A stretch of 64,000 nucleotides of DNA from Flagellimonas olearia (GCF_009184425.1 NZ_WELG01000001.1:847033-911032), one strand, 5' to 3'. Positions 36,501 through 44,978 are shown, counted from the stretch's first letter. Numbers and translations are program-made. The notes: a model not told the origin generated them from the letters alone.

Positions 36501-37943
36501 ATTTTCGCCTTCATTGGTCACCAAAAATGTATATCGTATTCTAAAACAGCCACCATCATTGCCCATATCGTCTTGGGCAATACCCGTTTTAACAATGGCA
36601 ATGTCTGGAGCACAGGCAGACAGGTCGGTAACAGTTTCCCGGTCTTGGTTAGGATCACTGGGGTCGGAGGCATCCACGGATACGATCAAAGGAGTTTTTC
36701 CTTCGGCTTCGGCTTTGGCATAGGCTTGGTTGACCACTTTACCGTCTGTAATGTTATCCAAAGTAATATTATAGAATAACTGATAGGTCCAGATTTCGCC
36801 GGGCTCCAGTTTGCCATCGGCATTCATGGTTTCTATGGGTGGAATGGCAATATAACCCCCAAAAACAGGGTCTTCAACAGTTACATTGATAAAACTATAG
36901 GGTACGGTATTTAAGTGGGTCAGGGTAAAGGTGTACAAAATTTGATTACAGGTCCCAAGGTCTGTAGCTGTTTTGATCAAGGAAATGGTTCCTTTTTCAC
37001 AGTTGATATCGATATCTGTGGTACCGTCATCCAAAAAATCACTGGGATGGGAAAGGTCACTGACTGTGGCCGCAGGATTGCCATCTACTTCCGCTGAGAC
37101 GGTTACTTGTTCTTTTAAGGTAATGATATCATAATCATTCTGGTCCAAAGGGCGGGTGGCGGTGTATTTCCAAATCTCATTGGCATCCAGGAAATTGTTG
37201 CTATTAACATCACCTGCGTTGGGGGTTTCCAACACAAAAGTGAGATTGGGACCAATGTTGGTTATCTGTATATTGGTCAAGGATTCTTTGACCACACCAT
37301 TATGTTGTACAGAAAGTTGATATTCTATGGTTTCACAGCCTGGGGCATTGCCAAACCAATCTTTGGTTTCAACAGAGAGTACCGCACCTATGCTACGGCA
37401 GCGCGAAATATTGGTAAGGGTGGGGTCATTACTGCCCGGTAAAGCCAGATCATCCGAGAGAAAATCTATGCCACCAGCGGTAACCGTAGCTTGGTTTTGG
37501 ATTTGGTCCAAGTTTAAATCTGTTGCGCCAAGAGCCCGGGTCGCCATGTATTCCCAAGAATCACCGGGGTCAAAAGATGCAGGTGTGGCATCCCCGGTCT
37601 TATCCGAAGGCACCATGTTAACTATGAAAAGAGGGTCGTTGCTATCTCCAATGGTGATTTGGTTCTCGGCGAAAGATTCACCTGCTGTACTCGCATTTCT
37701 AATAGTTATGGTATAATCTATCGCACTGCAATCCGAGTTAACAATTCCTGCCATAAAGACCAATAGATTGGTTACATAAAGACCCTCTGCCTTGGTACTC
37801 GGGTTAGGTGTGGTGATAGACCATGTCCCTTTGGGCTCCATGGCACCTCGGCCCAAATGGTAAAAACTGAGTCCAAACAAGGCCAGCAACAGCCCAACAA
37901 GACTTTTTCTATACGGTATTAGATTGCGTTTTAGGGAGTACAT
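33504..37943 (-). CDS. Giant T9SS adhesin with ten tandem DUF11/DUF7507-like domains and gliding-type C-terminus
   Basis: 1479 residues from the ATG at 37943 (MYSLKRNLIPYRKSLVGLLLALFG, signal peptide); a start at 37985 adds 14 residues. The body is a chain of about ten domains of ~115-130 residues, each with a pattern like IALIKTG...DYTFTVTN...GEIWTY (for example from IAIVKTGIAQDD, IALLKTGVAKDG, AVGLIKQAELLD, SIGLIKTGIIQD, SLGLTKMGALAD, GIGLIKKGDLAD). Such beta-sandwich repeats are common in surface stalk proteins. The end (about 1385-1479: ITPNGDGINDFFRIDGI, IFNRWGALVYEADG, GTYFYILEF, AAYSGYLYINRD) is the gliding-motility-associated C-terminal domain, a type B T9SS sorting signal. It is followed by porP/sprF and the OmpA gene. 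Confidence 0.93.
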   Translation of the reverse strand: MYSLKRNLIPYRKSLVGLLLALFGLSFYHLGRGAMEPKGTWSITTPNPSTKAEGLYVTNLLVFMAGIVNSDCSAIDYTITIRNASTAGESFAENQITIGDSNDPLFIVNMVPSDKTGDATPASFDPGDSWEYMATRALGATDLNLDQIQNQATVTAGGIDFLSDDLALPGSNDPTLTNISRCRSIGAVLSVETKDWFGNAPGCETIEYQLSVQHNGVVKESLTNIQITNIGPNLTFVLETPNAGDVNSNNFLDANEIWKYTATRPLDQNDYDIITLKEQVTVSAEVDGNPAATVSDLSHPSDFLDDGTTDIDINCEKGTISLIKTATDLGTCNQILYTFTLTHLNTVPYSFINVTVEDPVFGGYIAIPPIETMNADGKLEPGEIWTYQLFYNITLDNITDGKVVNQAYAKAEAEGKTPLIVSVDASDPSDPNQDRETVTDLSACAPDIAIVKTGIAQDDMGNDGGCFRIRYTFLVTNEGENGNPLHNITLTDDLVGNIGYTSGDNGDNILQAGETWEYTGFYAITPEDLAAKKVENTAHVSGEDPLLGLTVEDWSDFENVDEDRPTVTDISNCVPRIALLKTGVAKDGFGNDGGCVYIDYTFTLTNESTENQTVDNVIINDLDLGFVLNAPTEGDIGNDGLLGPNEKWIYSNVDYLLTTDDRIAGEVQNRAVVTATMAGFPEITIEDYSDYESIDEDRPTITKVSDCEPRIALIKTGMVNADCSAIDYTFTVTNESNTGEVFENVVVTDLDLPLVINGPVGDLNNDTLLDPDETWTYTATQPISPDDINFGCFHNQAQVTANVLGFVNLPVQDLSDDNSPDEDDVTEVDLSSCQNPAVGLIKQAELLDINNDGCPESVAYTFTLENIGDADLHEAVLNDDMLNGEVPGPTPESDDGGDGILSVGEIWTYQAIYNIVQTDIDNGFVENTATVTLSNLCATAEATDTSDDNSNTEDDPTNITIPNDACTDGNASIGLIKTGIIQDVNQDNCPESILYTFTVTNNGDVGLDTVELMDDALGGAIPGPVPGTDENEDGVLSPNETWTYEFLYDLVQEDIDAGSKENQATVSAEPLGFDIKIQDDSDDNSLLENDITSTTVPNNACTTGSASLGLTKMGALADVNQDGCFESILYTFVVINNGEVDLDTVEITDNVLGATLNEPLPGEDEGNDGILSIGESWTYQALYAILDTDINNTYVQNTAQVTAELINTAIGVQDTSHPSDPLSDGPTITDVPANACTNGSAGIGLIKKGDLADAKGDGCMDSITYTFTVTNTGEVDLEELLLEDEKLGGYIAGPVPGTDDGNDGILSIGESWTFRTSHPLTQQDIDNGSVTNQAMVTSQPVGFEAQVIDLSDDNSLDENDQTVTMVPSDACPSEGTDPNFEIYTGITPNGDGINDFFRIDGIEAYPNNTLRIFNRWGALVYEADGYGIGNEVFTGVSEGQATIMKDRSLPSGTYFYILEFETENPGEAAYSGYLYINRD

Positions 37944-38247
37944 AGTTTTTGGGTTTGTAGGTTTTGGGGGTTGAGAAGCCTCCATCTGAAGGGAAGTGCC
38001 CCAGATGTTTTTGTTTCCAATGGGTGTAACACAAGATTGTTGATCATGGATAGATCATTTTGTCCGCTTTTAACCTACTATATTAAGGTGTGGGACCATT
38101 TTTACAGGGTGTAAATTGATGGATGCCCCTTACGAATTGACGAAAAGGGGTTTTGGGTTGATGGGAAAAATCAACCTAAATGAAAAAGAGGGGTGCCATG
38201 GCCCAAGCTTTTGCTATAGGATCATGCAATAGGGAAACGTAAATGGG
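37944..38247. other. 304-bp gap upstream of the T9SS adhesin operon
   Basis: It holds the leader of the adhesin operon and the 3' flank of uvrA. No TAnnTTTG element was found on the minus strand. A short stem (GGTTGAT/ATCAACC at 38156-38162 and 38170-38176) lacks a T-run. I see no coding frame or RNA gene I can support. Confidence 0.35.
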
Positions 38248-41025
38248 TCAGAGTTTTTCACGCAAATAGACCGCAGTATGGGAGGCTTGGTTTTGGACGA
38301 CTTCCTCGGGTGTGCCTTCGGCCACCAAATGTCCACCGTTTTCCCCGCCTTCGGGGCCAAGGTCTATCAGGTAGTCGGCACATTTGATAAGTTCAATATT
38401 GTGTTCGATCACAATCACCGAATGCCCCTTCGCAATGAGTTCGTCAAAGGACTTCAACAGTTTTTTGATGTCATGGAAATGCAACCCCGTGGTGGGTTCA
38501 TCAAAGATGAACAGGGCTTTCTCCTTGGTGTTTCCCTTGACCAAAAAGGAGGCGAGCTTTATCCGCTGTGCCTCACCCCCGGATAGGGTGGAGGAGGACT
38601 GTCCCAAGGTCACGTAGCCCAACCCCACATCTTGCAGGGGCTGTAACTTGGTCACAATTTTGTCCTGCTGATGGGCCTTGAAGTGTGCCACGGCATCATC
38701 AATGGTGAGATTAAGGATATCGTCAATGTTTTTGCCCTCGAACTGTACTTCCAGAATCTCTTTTTTAAAGCGTTTGCCGTCGCAGGCGTCACATTCCAAA
38801 TGGACATCGGCCATAAACTGCATTTCCACCGTGATCTCGCCTTCACCCTTGCATTTTTCGCAACGGCCTCCGTCCACATTAAAGGAGAAATGCTTGGCTT
38901 GGTAACCCCGAAGTTTGCTCAGTTTTTGTGATGCAAAGAGATTTCGGATATCGTCATACGCCTTGATATAGGTGACCGGATTGGAACGGGACGAACGCCC
39001 AATGGGGTTCTGGTCCACAAACTCCACATGTTTGATATGGGCATACTTGCCTTCCATGGCCGTGAACTGACCCGCTTTTTCGCCATAACCCCCCACTTCC
39101 TTTAATATGGAAGGATAAAGTATTTTTTTGACCAAGGTACTTTTGCCACTTCCGGAAACGCCCGTGACCACCGTCAACATATTTAAAGGAAAGGTGACGT
39201 CTATATTTTTAAGGTTGTTCTCCCGGGCTCCCTTGATTTGGATATAGCTTTTGGAATTGCGACGCTCTTTGGGTACTTCAATGGCCTTGGTGCCATTCAG
39301 GTAGTCTGCTGTTAGGGAATGGGCCTTGAGAATGGCCTCCAAACTTCCGGTGGCCACCACCTCGCCGCCCAAGGTACCTGCCTCCGGTCCTATGTCAATG
39401 ACCTCGTCCGCGGCTTTCATGATGTCCTCATCGTGTTCCACTACAATTACGGTATTGCCCAAATCCCGAAGGGAAATAAGAACCTCGATTAGATTTTCGG
39501 TGTCTTTGGGGTGCAGACCGATACTGGGCTCGTCCAAAATATACATGGAACCCACCAAGCTACTGCCCAACGAAGTGGCCAGGTTGATGCGCTGACTTTC
39601 CCCACCCGACAATGTATTTGATTTTCGGTTGAGGGTGAGATAGCTCAACCCCACTTTGTGCAAAAAGTCCAACCGGGTGGTGATTTCCTTGAGCAAACGA
39701 TTGGCAATGGTTCTGTCGTGCTCCGAAAGCTGGAGTTCCTCAAAGAAGGGGATCAACCGTTTGATGGGAAGTTCAATGATATCTGAAATCGATTTCCCGG
39801 CAATCTGTACATAATTGGCCTCGGCCCTGAGTCGTTTTCCTTTACAGACAGAACATTTTGTCTTCCCACGGTAGCGGGAGAGCATGACCCTGTTCTGGAT
39901 TTTATAGCTTTTCTCCTCGAGCTGTTCAAAGAATTGGTTGAGGCCCGTGAAGTGCTTGTTGCCCTCCCACACCAGTTGTTTTTGTGCTTCGGACAGTTCA
40001 AACCAGGGTTTATGGATGGGAAAGTCAAATTTGTAGGCCGAGTTGACCAATTGGTCACGGTACCAGCCCATACTTTCGCCCCGCCATGGGAAAATGGCAT
40101 TTTCATACACCGAAAGTGCGGTGTTGGGAATGACCAAGTCTTCATCGATACCGATAACATCCCCATACCCTTCGCATTTGGGGCAGGCCCCGTAGGGATT
40201 GTTAAAACTGAAGAGGTGCACATTGGGTTCCAAAAACTTTAGTCCATCCAGTTCAAACTGGTTGCTGAATATTTTGGTCTCCCCATTTTCCAAATTTTCA
40301 ATGGCACATTGCCCCTTCCCTTCAAAGAAGGCATTGTCCACTGCATTGGCCAAGCGGTTGTAAAAATCTTCATCCTCCTTAATAATGATACGGTCCACCA
40401 CCAAATCAAAGGTGCGCCCGATATCTTCGGGCACTTGATCTATTCGGATGACCTTGCCGTTGTGTTTTATCCTTGCGTAACCCTGTTTGGAAAAAAGCTC
40501 CAAAGATTTTATGGGGTCCCGATCTTCCTTGATGGTCACTGGGGCCAATAACAATAGTTTGGCACCTTCCTGCAATGACTTTATATACTTAATGACATCC
40601 GTTACCGTATGCTTTTTGACTTCTTTTCCAGAAATGGGGGATATGGTCTTCCCGATACGGGCATACAATAGTTTTAGGTAATCGTAGATTTCGGTAGTGG
40701 TGCCCACCGTAGATCTTGGGTTGGTGGAGTTCACCTTTTGCTCAATCGCAATGGCAGGGGCTATACCTTTTATATAATCTACTTTGGGTTTGTCCAGTTT
40801 CCCCAAAAACTGTCGGGCATAGGAGGAGAGGCTTTCCACATAGCGGCGTTGCCCTTCGGCATAGAGGGTATCAAAGGCCAAGCTGGACTTTCCCGAACCG
40901 GACAATCCCGTGATTACCACCAGCTTATTGCGGGGGATGACCACATCGATATTCTTGAGATTGTGCAGTTTGGCACCTTTAATGATAATATTCTGCTTGG
41001 GATCTACGTTTATAGGGGTTGCCAT
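38248..41025 (-). CDS. uvrA: Excinuclease ABC subunit A
   Basis: 925 residues, the normal length of UvrA1, which recognises helix-distorting lesions with UvrB in nucleotide excision repair. First Walker [10 protein letters not shown] at 40-48. First ABC signature [15 protein letters not shown] and second [15 protein letters not shown] (NBD II) are both present, as is a second Walker [10 protein letters not shown]. Zinc-binding pairs are visible in [10 protein letters not shown] / [10 protein letters not shown] and [10 protein letters not shown] / CDACDGKRF. The UvrB-binding/insertion region is complete. A -7 element TATCTTTG lies on the minus strand at 41051-41044. No other uvr gene is nearby. 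Confidence 0.97.
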   Translation of the reverse strand: MATPINVDPKQNIIIKGAKLHNLKNIDVVIPRNKLVVITGLSGSGKSSLAFDTLYAEGQRRYVESLSSYARQFLGKLDKPKVDYIKGIAPAIAIEQKVNSTNPRSTVGTTTEIYDYLKLLYARIGKTISPISGKEVKKHTVTDVIKYIKSLQEGAKLLLLAPVTIKEDRDPIKSLELFSKQGYARIKHNGKVIRIDQVPEDIGRTFDLVVDRIIIKEDEDFYNRLANAVDNAFFEGKGQCAIENLENGETKIFSNQFELDGLKFLEPNVHLFSFNNPYGACPKCEGYGDVIGIDEDLVIPNTALSVYENAIFPWRGESMGWYRDQLVNSAYKFDFPIHKPWFELSEAQKQLVWEGNKHFTGLNQFFEQLEEKSYKIQNRVMLSRYRGKTKCSVCKGKRLRAEANYVQIAGKSISDIIELPIKRLIPFFEELQLSEHDRTIANRLLKEITTRLDFLHKVGLSYLTLNRKSNTLSGGESQRINLATSLGSSLVGSMYILDEPSIGLHPKDTENLIEVLISLRDLGNTVIVVEHDEDIMKAADEVIDIGPEAGTLGGEVVATGSLEAILKAHSLTADYLNGTKAIEVPKERRNSKSYIQIKGARENNLKNIDVTFPLNMLTVVTGVSGSGKSTLVKKILYPSILKEVGGYGEKAGQFTAMEGKYAHIKHVEFVDQNPIGRSSRSNPVTYIKAYDDIRNLFASQKLSKLRGYQAKHFSFNVDGGRCEKCKGEGEITVEMQFMADVHLECDACDGKRFKKEILEVQFEGKNIDDILNLTIDDAVAHFKAHQQDKIVTKLQPLQDVGLGYVTLGQSSSTLSGGEAQRIKLASFLVKGNTKEKALFIFDEPTTGLHFHDIKKLLKSFDELIAKGHSVIVIEHNIELIKCADYLIDLGPEGGENGGHLVAEGTPEEVVQNQASHTAVYLREKL

Positions 41026-41043
41026 CTGTTAAAATTAGATCCC

Positions 41044-41051
41044 CAAAGATA
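41044..41051 (-). promoter_or_regulatory. Bacteroidota -7 element for uvrA
   Basis: TATCTTTG on the minus strand, 18 bases before the uvrA ATG at 41025. No good -33 element was seen. Confidence 0.45.
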
Positions 41052-41144
41052 CGATACCCCCCACTTAATACGTATATTGTATCAGTTAACATATAAAAAC
41101 GGGCAAATCACAACATAGATTTTCAGGTCACCTACCTAATTTTC

Positions 41145-41152
41145 TATATTTG
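41145..41152 (+). promoter_or_regulatory. Likely -7 element of the sigma-factor gene
   Basis: TATATTTG matches TAnnTTTG. The start would be near 41159, leaving a leader of about 118 bases that contains a small hairpin (41227-41242). Confidence 0.5.
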
Positions 41153-41276
41153 GGATGTAATTAAAAATCTGATAGGCCTATACAGCGATAATTACTTTTT
41201 TACAAAAAACTAAATACCTAAAGGCTTCCCTTGGAAAAGGGAGACCCTAGATGTTAACCAAAAAAAAGTAATTTGT

Positions 41277-41858
41277 ATGGAACTACAGATTAATGACTCG
41301 ATCTTAGTAAAGAGCTATATTGCCGGTGACGAAAAGGCCCTTGAGACCTTGATCAACAGGCACAACCAAAGAATCTCCAGTTTTATTTACTCCAAAGTTT
41401 TGGATAGGGATGTTGCAGAGGACATCTTCCAAGACACTTTTATCAAGGTGATCAAAACTTTGAAAAGGGGTAAATACAGTGAAGAAGGCAAGTTTTTGCC
41501 TTGGGTGATGCGAATTGCCCACAACCTGATCATTGACCATTTCCGTAAGAACAAACGGATGCCCAAGTTTGAGGGAAGTGATGACTTCAACATCTTTTCC
41601 GTGATCAAGGATGAGAAGCTCAATGCAGAGAAACAACTCATCAAAGATCAAATAGACAGCGATCTTACCCTTTTGATCGAGGAATTGCCCGAAGATCAAA
41701 AAGAAGTGTTGATCATGCGTATCTATAAGGACATGAGTTTTAAGGAAATCTCCGAAAACACTGGGGTGAGCATCAATACAGCCTTGGGAAGAATGCGATA
41801 TGCCTTGATAAATCTTCGAAAAATCGTAGATCGTAAGAATATCGTTTTAACGAATTAA
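41277..41858 (+). CDS. Sigma-70 family (ECF-type) RNA polymerase sigma factor
   Basis: 193 residues. Region 2 is present (about 16-80: LETLINRHNQRISSFIYS, DVAEDIFQDTFIKVIKTL, including the -10-recognition helix FLPWVMRIAHNLIIDHFRKN), and region 4 at about 135-190 (VLIMRIYKDMSFKEISENTG, then the HTH ending MRYALINLRKI). The linker between regions 2 and 4 is short, as in ECF factors. No anti-sigma gene follows; a 47-aa frame begins 73 bases downstream. The leader carries a hairpin at 41227-41242 (TCCCTT GGAA AAGGGA). Confidence 0.93.
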   Translation: MELQINDSILVKSYIAGDEKALETLINRHNQRISSFIYSKVLDRDVAEDIFQDTFIKVIKTLKRGKYSEEGKFLPWVMRIAHNLIIDHFRKNKRMPKFEGSDDFNIFSVIKDEKLNAEKQLIKDQIDSDLTLLIEELPEDQKEVLIMRIYKDMSFKEISENTGVSINTALGRMRYALINLRKIVDRKNIVLTN

Positions 41859-41931
41859 TCGGGCATTACATCGAAGCCTGCAATATTTCCATTCTAGCGG
41901 CGTTATCTATTTGAAACATTAATGCTAGAAT

Positions 41932-42075
41932 ATGGAAAACATTTACTCTGAAGAACAAAAAGCCGTTACATCGGTAAGAGCTAGCCAAAAGACTATCGAT
42001 TTTTTGCTTAGCTATTCCAAATCGATTCATGTAGTTGATTGTAAAAAACATGCATTTGAAGTTACCTTGAACTAA
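41932..42075 (+). CDS. Small protein downstream of the sigma factor, 47 aa
   Basis: The frame MENIYSEEQKAVTSV...KHAFEVTLN from the ATG at 41932 to the TAA at 42073-42075 encodes 47 residues. It is predicted mostly helical in the first half and strand-like at the end, with a single Cys (DCKKHA). It lies between the sigma gene stop (41858) and a terminator, so it is probably on the same transcript. It is too short for a name. Its position suggests a regulatory partner for the sigma factor, but that is speculation. Confidence 0.6.
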   Translation: MENIYSEEQKAVTSVRASQKTIDFLLSYSKSIHVVDCKKHAFEVTLN

Positions 42076-42094
42076 GTACTTCAAAAGAGAATTA

Positions 42095-42123
42095 AAAAGA
42101 GCCGCGATCAGCGGCTCTTTTTT
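42095..42123. terminator. Bidirectional terminator overlapping the nth stop codon
   Basis: An 11-bp stem (42095-42105 with 42111-42121) closes a GATCA loop and is flanked by A-run and T-run, so it can serve both the sigma-factor unit (+) and nth (-). The minus-strand stop codon TGA (42110-42108) lies in the loop and the last nth codons in one arm. Confidence 0.88.
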
Positions 42124-42770
42124 GTTTTATAATAGTCGTCAAGAACCGTTTTTCGGCCAATGGTCTTGGTAATGATGTCTTTTTCCAGATTCCAGCCCCT
42201 TGCCGGTGAATATTCCCTTCCGTACCAGATGATCTGTAGGTGCAAACGGTTCCATATTTCCTTTGGAAACAGGCGTTTGGCATCCCTTTCGGTCTGTACC
42301 ACATTTTTTCCGTTACTGAAGCCCCAACGGTACATCAACCTGTGAATATGGGTGTCCACAGGGAAAGCGGGTATACCAAAAGCCTGGGAAACCACCACAC
42401 TGGCCGTTTTATGCCCCACACTGGGCAACTCTTCCAAAAGTTCAATATTTCTGGGTACCTCACCGTTGTATTTTTCAATCAGGATTTGGGACAGCCCATG
42501 GATTCCCTTGGATTTCATGGGGGAAAGCCCCACGGGTTTTATGATCTCCCGTATCTCGTCCACGGAAAGTTTTACCATATCAAAGGGATTATCGGCTCGT
42601 TCAAAAAGCAGTGGAGTAATCTGGTTGACCCGTACATCCGTACTTTGGGCCGATAACAATACCGCAATCAACAGCGTATAAGGGTCTTTATGGTCCAGAG
42701 GAATGGGAATGGTAGGGTAGAGTTCATCCAAGGTTTTGATAGTGAAATCAACTTTTTCCTGTTTAGTCAT
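42108..42770 (-). CDS. nth: Endonuclease III-like DNA glycosylase lacking cysteines
   Basis: 220 residues of the HhH-GPD superfamily, which removes oxidised pyrimidines. The HhH motif LPSVGHKTA carries Lys121 (the Schiff-base residue) and VDTHIHR the catalytic Asp139. The C-terminal region, where E. coli Nth has a [4Fe-4S] cluster bound by four cysteines, here reads IIWYGREYSPARGWNLEKDI and the whole protein has no cysteine at all. The enzyme is therefore FeS-free, and substrate range is uncertain. The stop lies inside the terminator hairpin shared with the sigma unit. The gap to the divergent bcp is 55 bases. Confidence 0.9.
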   Translation of the reverse strand: MTKQEKVDFTIKTLDELYPTIPIPLDHKDPYTLLIAVLLSAQSTDVRVNQITPLLFERADNPFDMVKLSVDEIREIIKPVGLSPMKSKGIHGLSQILIEKYNGEVPRNIELLEELPSVGHKTASVVVSQAFGIPAFPVDTHIHRLMYRWGFSNGKNVVQTERDAKRLFPKEIWNRLHLQIIWYGREYSPARGWNLEKDIITKTIGRKTVLDDYYKTKKSR

Positions 42771-42777
42771 TTTTGTT

Positions 42778-42785
42778 TAATTTTG
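42778..42785 (+). promoter_or_regulatory. Bacteroidota -7 element for bcp
   Basis: TAATTTTG matches TAnnTTTG, 40 bases upstream of the bcp ATG at 42826. Confidence 0.55.
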
Positions 42786-42825
42786 AAATATAAATATTAA
42801 ACAATAAAATTAAGACCATTCGCAT

Positions 42826-43284
42826 ATGAACATGTTAAAAGTAGGGGATAAAGTACCTGAATTTTCTTCAAAAGACCAAGATGGAAACACAATTAATCTG
42901 AGCGACTACAAAGGCAAGAAGCTAGTGGTCTTCTTCTACCCGAAGGCCAGTACGCCAGGTTGCACCATGGAAGCCTGTAACTTACGCGACAATTATAAAG
43001 TCTTGACCGATGAAGGTTATGAACTCTTGGGCGTAAGTGCCGATACCGAGCGCAAGCAGGCCAATTTTAGGAATAAGTACAAATTTCCGTTTCCCTTATT
43101 GGCAGATGTGGACCATACCGTGATCAATACCTTTGGCGTATGGGGACCCAAAAAATTCATGGGACGTACTTTTGATGGTATCCATAGAACCACTTTTGTC
43201 ATTGACGAGCAAGGTGTGGTGAAAAAGGTCATTGAGAAAGTAAAGACCAAGGACCATGCGGCGCAATTGCTTAGTGAAGGATAG
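42826..43284 (+). CDS. bcp: Thioredoxin-dependent thiol peroxidase (BCP)
   Basis: 152 residues of the 1-Cys/atypical 2-Cys BCP peroxiredoxin family. The motif KASTPGCTMEACNLRDNY carries peroxidatic Cys46 and resolving Cys51, matching the E. coli arrangement. BCP reduces organic hydroperoxides with electrons from thioredoxin. Start MNMLKVGDKV; the second Met at codon 3 is equally possible. The gene is divergent to nth, and the two share a 55-bp promoter region. No regulator gene is nearby. Confidence 0.95.
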   Translation: MNMLKVGDKVPEFSSKDQDGNTINLSDYKGKKLVVFFYPKASTPGCTMEACNLRDNYKVLTDEGYELLGVSADTERKQANFRNKYKFPFPLLADVDHTVINTFGVWGPKKFMGRTFDGIHRTTFVIDEQGVVKKVIEKVKTKDHAAQLLSEG

Positions 43285-43431
43285 ATTTGATGGATTCAGA
43301 TAAGGGATAAATGGTGCAAGAACCAAGAAGAATTCCAAAAATCTAAAATACCAACAATCCAAATTCTACCTCATACCTCAACTTTTGAATATTTTGGTAA
43401 GATAGTGAATCGGTGTTTGTTATAGAAGGAA

Positions 43432-44916
43432 TTATGCTTTTTCCTTTTCTTTTTTCTGTTCCGGAGATTCTCCTTCGGTAAGTTCCTTTTGGGAGAACAG
43501 GTGTTTTTCCTTGATGATTTCCGCAATACCTTCCGGAAGCTCGTCTTCCCAACCTGGTTCTCCGTTCATGATTTTTTTCAAGACGTCCCTGGAGAAAATG
43601 TGCATTACATCAGGATCATAATCAATAATGTCCATCACCTTACCGTTGTACTTGAAGAACTTGTAGAGTTCCTTCATCCGCGGATGCACCTTGACATTGT
43701 TGCTGGTCATGATCTGTCCAGTTTCTGGATCTTTCATGGGGTAGAGGTACACTTTCAAATCCTTGAAGAACAATTTCCCAAAGGCCTCCAAGATACCACC
43801 ACTTAAGTGGCGATAGTATTTTTCATCAAAAACGTCCACCAAATTGTTCACACCCATGGTAAGACCAATACGGGCCTTGGTGTAGTTGTTGAAATACTCC
43901 ACCAACTTGTAATATTCCTGGAATTTGGAAATGAGAACCGTATGGCCCAACGAGCAGAGAAGCTCCGCACGGTCCATAAAATCCTGTTCGTCAATTTCCC
44001 CAGCGGCCTTTAGATTGGACAGGGTTATCTCAAAGACCACAATGGTGTTGTCCATATCAACCGTCTGTTCCCGGATAAAAATGTCGTAGGACTTTTGGAA
44101 CATGTCCATATTCACCTTGGTCACGGGTCTAAAACTTCCCCGTAAGGCCAAGATGTTCTTTTTGTAGAGTGCGGCAGCGGGCAAAAGGTTGTTGCCATCA
44201 GGACCAAACATCACGGCATCCGTCATGTCGTTCTTGATCAACTGCAAGCTCATCAATCGGTTATCGACCTCTTTAAAATTAGGACCTGTAAAATTGACCA
44301 TGTCAATTTCAACGGTGTCCTTGTCAATATGATCGTAAAGATATTTTAGAAGTTTTTTGGGCTTGTTGAACTTAAAATAAGCCCCATAAATAAGATTCAC
44401 TCCCAAAATTCCTAGGGTTTCCTGCTGCAAACGGGCTTCATTTTGTTTAAAGCGAATGTGCAGGACAATCTCATCATATTCTTTTTGATCGGGATCCAAT
44501 TGAAATCGGATACCAACCCAACCATGGCCTTTGTAGCGTTTGGAAAAATCAATGGTCGCAACGGTATTGGCATAGGTAAAGAACAAATAATTGGGGTTGT
44601 TTTCCCTACTGATACGCTCCTCTACCAGCTTCATCTCATGGTCCAACATCTTTTTCAAGCGGGACTGGGTCACATACCGTCCGTCTTCCTCAATGCCATA
44701 GATGGCATCACTGAAGGATTTGTCGTAGGCACTCATGGCCTTTGCAATGGTCCCTGACGCACCACCGGCCCTAAAAAAATGTCTTGCTGTTTCTTGTCCC
44801 GCACCAATTTCGGCAAAGGTTCCGTAAATGTTGGGGTTAAGATTTATGCGTAGCGTTTTTGCCTTTATCGAAGGGATGTTTTCAAAAGCATCTTCTTTGC
44901 TGAGTACAGTAGGCAT
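43432..44916 (-). CDS. Large conserved Bacteroidota protein of unknown function
   Basis: 494 residues from the ATG at 44916 (MPTVLSKEDAFENIPSIKAK). A longer frame to 45099 exists, but it would overlap the divergent hydrolase gene and its first 60 residues are unconvincing; the -7 element TAACTTTG at 44944-44937 fits 44916. The protein is soluble, without signal peptide. Distinct stretches are FAEIGAGQETARHFFRAGGA (about 34-53), FTYANTVATIDFSKRYKGHG, and an acidic/charged C-terminal tail (EKHLFSQKELTEG, EQKKEKEKA). I recall similar sequences in many Bacteroidota genomes under misleading names (for instance nicotinate-nucleotide adenylyltransferase); I see no nucleotide-binding motif to support that. 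No function is assigned. Confidence 0.8.
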   Translation of the reverse strand: MPTVLSKEDAFENIPSIKAKTLRINLNPNIYGTFAEIGAGQETARHFFRAGGASGTIAKAMSAYDKSFSDAIYGIEEDGRYVTQSRLKKMLDHEMKLVEERISRENNPNYLFFTYANTVATIDFSKRYKGHGWVGIRFQLDPDQKEYDEIVLHIRFKQNEARLQQETLGILGVNLIYGAYFKFNKPKKLLKYLYDHIDKDTVEIDMVNFTGPNFKEVDNRLMSLQLIKNDMTDAVMFGPDGNNLLPAAALYKKNILALRGSFRPVTKVNMDMFQKSYDIFIREQTVDMDNTIVVFEITLSNLKAAGEIDEQDFMDRAELLCSLGHTVLISKFQEYYKLVEYFNNYTKARIGLTMGVNNLVDVFDEKYYRHLSGGILEAFGKLFFKDLKVYLYPMKDPETGQIMTSNNVKVHPRMKELYKFFKYNGKVMDIIDYDPDVMHIFSRDVLKKIMNGEPGWEDELPEGIAEIIKEKHLFSQKELTEGESPEQKKEKEKA

Positions 44917-44936
44917 ATCCGGTATTTTATTGACCA

Positions 44937-44944
44937 CAAAGTTA
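44937..44944 (-). promoter_or_regulatory. -7 element of the 494-aa protein gene
   Basis: TAACTTTG on the minus strand, 21 bases before the ATG at 44916; it supports that start. Confidence 0.5.
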
Positions 44945-44978
44945 CACTCTTCATTCAATCTATTAAATAAATAAGTTA

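Noticed and set aside
33504-37943. Regular repeats that could suggest a CRISPR or satellite array
   Set aside because: The repeats are ~350-390 bases, diverged and in one continuous coding frame; they are protein domains.
38156-38176. Hairpin GGTTGAT/ATCAACC downstream of uvrA
   Set aside because: It lacks a T-run on the minus strand, so it cannot be called a terminator.
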